This document shows positions 58,701-64,000 of a DNA stretch of 64,000 nt, piece after piece. Position 1 is the stretch's first letter. Each line of letters starts with the position of its first letter. The DNA is from Kryptolebias marmoratus. Lineage: Eukaryota > Chordata > Actinopteri > Cyprinodontiformes > Rivulidae. Below the pieces are notes generated by a model. It was not told the DNA's origin. It saw only the letters and a program-made list of their open reading frames with translations, and made no database searches. The DNA is taken from assembly GCF_001649575.2 (NCBI RefSeq), contig NC_051451.1:23791548-23855547 (forward strand), read 5' to 3'. The translations under genes and the position numbers were made by a program.

Positions 58701-61700
58701 ACACATGCCATCGTAACAGTAAAAAAGTATTTTCTAAGTCCTGCAGGTCTTGTGTGGGTGACCTGCTGTGCTGCCTTTATGTTAGCACTCAGCTGAAAAA
58801 ATCATTAGATGCAATCAGTAAAATATAATCCTATACATAACTAAAATAACCATATGTTACTGTATCATAGTTGTGGTTTAAATGTTGGTTGGTTCCGTAG
58901 TGTTTATGGGATGCTACTCAGTCCAGTCTTAACAATAAGCGCACTGGATATGAAGCATAAAATGAGCCCTCACAGAGTATTTTACAAAGCAGCCAAAAAT
59001 AAAACTGAAAATCATTGCTTATCCCTGACCCCTGCATCCTGGTGTTTTTAATTAGTGCCAGTGCTCGAAGATATTGTACTTGCAACTCGAGTCCTCACTG
59101 CAGGAATTTTATTCATCAACATCTGCCCTGACTCTGGTATTAATTAAATAAACTCCTAAATTATCAACAAGCCAATAAGAGCATCTCACAATCTCACCGT
59201 TTTGTACCCAGGACTTTTGCACTTTTTTCACAGAATTAAAAAAATCTTTTTAGTAGCAGGATTTTTTTTGAACATCCAGATTACACAAAAAGTCTGTTTT
59301 GGTGATTTATTTATTTATTTATTTATTTTGTATAAACAAAGTTTTTATGCTCCTGTAGCAATGGCACATAGTTTTTAAAAGCAGAGCCTTGGGTAGTGAA
59401 AAGCAAACTGTTTGGGCACTGGCTCAGTGAGTTTGTTTTGTTGGCATCTTGTTTTCATTCTTCCTCGTCAAAAATTTTGGCAGGTGAGGATAATTTGGCA
59501 CCGTCGTATTATAAATGGGAACAAGAGTAAGAATACGGGGTGAAAAAATGACTGGCACAAGCCATCCCAAGAACTCAGCACTGTGACCTAAATAGACAAG
59601 TGGCATTTACCTCCCAGAGTAGAAAACTTGTAACTTGAATATTTTCCTTTAAATAGTTTTAGTAATAGTAAATAAAAGGTAAATACTTTGGCTTCCATGC
59701 TTGTTTTTGCTGAGTGTGGTGATTTAGGCTCCATATTATCCCCTTGATTCCTACATCCCAACAGATGACAGCCACACATACTGTATCATCCTCTGCTTGT
59801 TTGTTCAGAAACAGGAATTAGCTTGCGGTGTTGCAGGTTTTCCTTAGGTATTCAGGTTACCTTCCAAGAACCACTGAGAAAGAACTTTTTTCCTGTTTGG
59901 AGAAATTGTCAGGTTAAATAAAAAAAAAAACCAGTAATGTTAGTTTCCTGAACAGCAGCATACAGCCTGCACTAATTTGGGGCTTCACTCAGATGACTGG
60001 CACAGACAGTTGGATTCGTGCAAATGACAAAAAATTACACTAAATTATGAACTACTCTTTCTGTCAATTAGTGTGCTGCTTCTAAACATGCATTTGTGCA
60101 AAACAAACAAAAGAAAATACTTCACTGCTACAGCTACAAAGGAGCAAGCAGACCAGCCAAACTATCAGCCAAAACATAACAACCATCAATACTGATCAAA
60201 TATCACTGTTCCTCTTGATTAACCATCTTAATTGTCCTTCCTATTTCTTTGTGTTTAAAAGAATCATTCAAATATTTTGAAAATGGCTTCTGTGGAAAAG
60301 TTATAAACACTTAAAATCTAATATGGACATTTGTAGAGAGCTCTTTGAACAGTTTCTATTTGGAGAAAAACACAAGTTCTGACAGGATTGATGAGCTAAG
60401 AATTAAAATCTGTTTCTACAAACTAAGGTCATTCAAAGAACTATCTACAACAGGTAAGATATTAATTGTTGCTAACCTTTCCACAGATCCCCAGTTCTAA
60501 AGATCTGAATTATTGCTGAAAGTTACACATCTGTGTCAAGTCGATATGTTTATTTATTTTCTAATTTTAAAAAACCAGAGAAGCAGCTAGTTTTCAGTCT
60601 GACTTTGAAATGTGAACTGATTGTACGTGAAGTGAAAGAGAGCAGCATGCATGGCGAAATGAAAAACATGCTGCAGTCCACAGTTCCGGAGGTGCACATC
60701 TGGAGCCCCTCCAAGTGCCCAAGGGGTGTCGTGAAGAGGAGCTCCACTCTTCGGCTCCGTTCGAGGCAGCGAGGGGAGAGAAAGCATTAAAGATAATAAG
60801 AAAAACCTTAGGAGAGGAAGAGCAGGCTGTCAGGGTCTGATTACAGTTGAGCAGCTGCTCATTGCAAATCTTCCTGCTTCAAAAACCCTCGAAGAGACAC
60901 TAAGTCATTTATCCACCACAGCTGACAAAGATTCAATCGGACATAAAAAATTATACGTTCTAATATTTTCTTCTACAAAATCAATAAAAACTGATGACTT
61001 TGCCTCAATATAAGGTGACTGAAGCAGCCCAGAACTGTGCAAACATTTATTTTAAATGACATGTTTGTTCAAATTTGATGTCTTTTTGATATATTTTTGA
61101 CATTAAAGATTGTATGCTTTCTGATTCTGTTTAGCATGAAGTCAAAGGCAGTTTACAGCCACAAATAGCACGAAGCTCAGGGATTGCTGTACATCGTGTG
61201 TGCACAAGAGATGATGTGGAAAAGGGGGTCTTTCCGGAGGCACAGAAGATGATGCCTCATTTGGATGCAGTTAATTAGAAAGGCTGATTGATTTGATGGC
61301 ACTAGTGAGGCGGGACAGCAAAGTGCACTGGTCTGTGAAGGAGCCCATGCTTAGGTCGATATTTACGCCTTCCAGGGAAGCTTTAATAACAACCTTAAAG
61401 GCTCTATGAAAAGCCCCCTGTCTGCTATTTTGTGTTTGTATTCCATGACATGGTCAAACCACGAGAATATGATTTCTTAACAAAAAGGGTTTGTTTGCTC
61501 TTGCAATGACTCAACTCAAATATGTGCAAAAACAGGGAAACAGCTGCATTATATCAAAGAGCATTAATGTTTCGATGGGAAACAGAAATAAACAATTTTA
61601 ATGAAATGCCGTTTGTGTCATGTGGCTGCTGAAGAGGATGTGACACTTGGCTGATGGTAATAACACTCCATGCCTCATCTATCATCAAGGGACAAGTCTG

Positions 61701-62169
61701 TGAATCAAAGCCAGACTCCGTGGGAGCTTATCTGCTCAAGTCCATGCTTTTTCTTTACACTGCATCAGTTTAGAAATTTTGTTTTGTGCACTACTCTATT
61801 TTATCTTTCTAAAATAATCCAAAACAATAGGTCATATGAAAAGAAAAGTTAAATACCTATTAAATCCATTTGCCTTCAATTAATATACTCACAACTCTGA
61901 TTTGCTATTTTATACAAGCCAGGCATACTGTCAATTTTTGGGATCAGGGAAAAGTAAAATAAATAAATTAAAGTGGATGGACTTAAATGATTTTTAAAAA
62001 TTCTGCTTCAAAAAGATGCTGTCCTTTTTTTCAGAACGATCAGACTTCTTTGACATCCATTCAGGTGGTAAAACTTGTATTTGCTCTAAAATACAGGATG
62101 ACTCTTAAAAGTTTTTAAATTGCTTTTCAGGAAGTCACTATGTCAAAATAAGTACTTATGTGTTGTTGG
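55786..62169. other. Long transposon-poor block, candidate regulatory landscape, no gene recognised
   Basis: Over about 6.4 kb I recognise no transposon. High-complexity, G+C-richer stretches are 56140-56580, 57770-58060, 60590-60790 and 61140-61430. They alternate with A+T-rich spacers, the pattern expected of conserved non-coding elements around a developmental gene, but conservation was not tested. An 85-codon plus frame at 60533-60790 ends in a basic RSRQRGERKH segment and matches nothing known. A (TTTA)n run is annotated separately. Confidence 0.4.
59305..59328. repeat. (ATTT)n microsatellite
   Basis: Six tandem ATTT units. Confidence 0.95.
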
Positions 62170-62515
62170 ACTGGATAGTGGAGCAGTTGATTAGAACTGA
62201 TGGTTCACTACAAGAAGATAATTGGTTTGATTCCTTTCTGCATGCGGTTTGCATGTTCTTTCCATGCATGTGTTCATTTTCTCCAGGTGCTCTGGTTTCC
62301 TCCCACAATCTAAAACAAAGTATTTTAGAATAACTTATGATTCTAAGTTTGCCCTCATGGTGAGTGTTTAATGGTTGTTTGTCTCTCTTTGGTCCTGTGA
62401 TGAATTTTGCCATTTTTGCATTTGCTAAAGACCTGTCCAACGTGTACTCCATCTCTGGTCCTGAGACCACTGAGATTAGAGCCACCTTAATCAAGCTGGA
62501 GCAGGTAATGAAAAT
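62170..62515 (+). mobile_element. tRNA-derived SINE, degenerate, same family as 24398-24687
   Basis: Recognisable blocks in order are GATAGTGGAGCAGTTGATTA (box A region), AAGAAGATAATTGGTTTGAT (box B-like GGTTTGATTCC), GCATGCGGTTTGCATGTTCT, TCTGGTTTCCTCCCACAATC, AATGGTTGTTTGTCTCTCTT and CCTGTCCAACGTGTACTCC. It retains the central block missing from the 24.4-kb copy. The tail is eroded. A 128-codon antisense frame over it is not a gene. Confidence 0.65.
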
Positions 62516-62559
62516 CGAGATCATACTCAAACACTGAAACATTAAATCGGATTTTGTCA

Positions 62560-62872
62560 GGATTTAAAAGCTGCACTATGAGGTTTGGTTGCTCCTCCAC
62601 ATTGAGAGGAGCCAGTTGAGGTGGTTTGATAAGGACGTCCCCTAGATGCCTTCCTAGGGATGTGTTCCAGGCATGTCCAACTGGGAGGAGACTCCAGGGA
62701 AGACCCAGGACACGCTGGAGAAACAATGTGTCTCAGCTGGCCTGGGAACACCTTGGAGTCCTCCTGGAAGAGCTGGAAGAGGTGGTTATAAAAAGAGATG
62801 TCTGTGCTTCCTGCTCAAGCTGCTGCCCCCTTGACCCGACTCTGGAATAAGCAGCAGATAATGGATGGATGG
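62560..62872 (+). mobile_element. RTE/Rex3-type LINE 3' end, plus strand
   Basis: It carries the C-terminal end of a LINE open reading frame: VFQACPTGRRLQGRPRTRW, then NNVSQLAWEHLGVLLEELEE at 62659-62780. It ends at a stop and a short 3' end with tail ATGGATGGATGG (62859-62872). GATG-type tails and severe 5' truncation are characteristic of the fish Rex3 (RTE clade) family. It is the same family as the minus-strand piece at 35832-36183. It is non-functional. The family name is from memory; the LINE 3' end call is firm. Confidence 0.75.
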
Positions 62873-63561
62873 ACAAAATTATTTGTGCTACAATAAGAGT
62901 TTTATTCCTCATGATTAGTAATGAGAGATATGGTAACAGAGAATTAAGACCATCTGGGGTTTAACAAACCAAAAAACGTACATGGTGACAATGACAATAC
63001 ATCATCCATTTATTAATCTGTGAGTTGTTGTCAAATACAAGTAAAATATTTGTTTGTATCAAACACTGACTAAATAAAACAAATAAAACTTGAAATATGT
63101 ATGTACTTAGATCCAGTAGCAATGCTCTATGCTCATAAAGTGAATTTTTAAAAATGGGTAGCTTTAGCTCTTTTATACTTTTCCCAATACGACATAAAAA
63201 AGAAAAAGCATTATAAAGTGATGCTGTGAGTGTCTCACATGCATTCTCACAGCCTTTTAAGATATTAAGAGAGAATAAAAGGAAAAAGTGACAGACAAAG
63301 AAGGATGTCATCTGTATATGTCGCTGACATTCTGTAAGTGATTGTTTTTACACAAGAAAATTAAATATTCATGCACACCTTAACAGACAGAGACAGGTAT
63401 GGATATATGCGAGCTTTATTTCACACACTCGCACAACAAACAACAAAAGGCAATCATTTTCCTTGACATCCAAATTAAAACTAAGCGTCCCTTAGAGGAT
63501 TATATAACTCAAGTAGTGCGTGCTTATGACAGCTTCATCACAGTCGTATGAAATGCAGACC
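62873..63561. other. Unassigned non-coding DNA, no gene recognised
   Basis: A 116-codon minus-strand frame at 62961-63311 is A+T-rich and has no recognised domain. No transposon was seen. Confidence 0.45.
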
Positions 63562-63578
63562 CCACCAGAGGGACACTA
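63562..63578 (+). promoter_or_regulatory. CTCF-like core motif
   Basis: CCACCAGAGGGACACTA fits the CTCF core CCASYAGRKGGCRS at 11 of the first 13 positions, failing at the C and R of GCR. It lies in a GC-richer stretch (63530-63790). Binding is inference. Confidence 0.3.
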
Positions 63579-64000
63579 CTGTTTACCCCCAAACCATTAC
63601 CATAAATTGTCCCTTCTAAATCATTCTTTGCATTCTCTCGGCCCTTTTCTTTTTCCATGTCTGGTGCCAGCGCTTTATTAATGCTCGCACCCTTCATGCT
63701 TGACTGGGCGAGATGAGCCCAGACTTCTGGTATCGTCGCGGCACCATGTCATGTGGAACTGATTTTGCTTTGTTGCTTTTGGGGATCTTCTATCTGGCCC
63801 TGTCCGAAAGTGTTGATAGAGGACTTGTGGGTTTGTGTAGATGACTATAGGTTGTTTTTTTCTGTTATTTTAGAGCACAAAGACTAAATTGAAACTAAAT
63901 CAGTTAAAATGTGTTTCAGTTTATGTTTTCATTATTGCAGCCAAACAAAAATTAACAAATTTCTGTCTTCGACATTAAGTTTACATGTTCAGATTAGCAC
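63579..64000. other. Unassigned non-coding DNA, high complexity in the first half
   Basis: 63600-63790 is of high complexity with CGCGGCACCATGTCATG near 63740 and no recognised repeat, so it is a candidate regulatory block. The rest is A+T-rich to the window end. Confidence 0.4.

Noticed and set aside
62156..62542. 128-codon minus-strand open frame
   Set aside because: It is antisense to the SINE at 62170-62515.
62961..63311. 116-codon minus-strand open frame
   Set aside because: A+T-rich, Phe/Leu/Ile-rich chance composition with no homology recognised.
1..64000. tRNA, rRNA, snRNA, known microRNA, CRISPR array or bacterial-type operon
   Set aside because: No intact tRNA box pair outside the SINEs, no recognised conserved small-RNA sequence and no spaced identical repeats. 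The content is that of an animal nuclear genome.

Overview
This window looks like A+T-rich vertebrate, most likely teleost fish, nuclear DNA. The evidence is the repeat content: 3' ends of RTE/Rex3-type LINEs with (GATG)n tails, two kinds of tRNA-derived SINE of a sort common in ray-finned fish, a degenerate full-length Tc1-like transposon, an R4/Rex6-like LINE fragment, hAT-like ends, and long (TA)n, (CTAT)n and (TTTA)n microsatellites. No intact protein-coding gene, rRNA, tRNA, operon or CRISPR array is recognisable. The window is probably a gene desert or the inside of a very large intron. The species cannot be fixed from the sequence alone.

Layout. 0-0.4 kb: LINE reverse-transcriptase fragment abutting a (TA)n tract. 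0.4-10.4 kb: mostly non-repetitive DNA with microsatellites and one hAT-like end. 10.4-16.3 kb: copies of a dispersed repeat called here 'family A', one split by a nested insertion. 16.3-24.2 kb: quiet, largely unique DNA. 24.2-24.7 kb: two SINE pieces. 25.8-34.4 kb: the densest family A cluster, in both orientations, including a 240-bp segment (X) present twice 2,760 bp apart. 34.4-35.5 kb: a GC-richer unique block. 35.5-38.8 kb: an unclassified repeat, a Rex3 piece, a minisatellite and a Tc1 scrap. 40.1-40.5 kb: a coding-like but interrupted frame. 44.2 kb: a compact hairpin. 45.35-46.57 kb: a degenerate Tc1-like element. 48.4-48.7 kb: an imperfect palindrome. 51.5 kb: a minus-strand SINE. 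53.1 kb: a palindromic RFX-type motif. 53.9 and 55.4 kb: two more family A copies. 55.8-62.1 kb: a long stretch with no recognised transposon. 62.2-62.9 kb: a SINE followed by a Rex3 end.

No genes work together here in the sense of a pathway. The organisation that can be read is a history of insertions: family A copies, one interrupted by a younger element and one itself inserted in a duplicated segment, separated by high-complexity blocks that could be conserved non-coding elements. Calling those blocks conserved needs an alignment that could not be run. Nothing here supports a new multi-gene system. The most novel items are family A with its roughly 285-bp internal duplication, the X/Y duplication with a built-in empty site, the TACC-type foldback, the 44.2-kb hairpin, and the interrupted coding-like frame at 40.1-40.5 kb.
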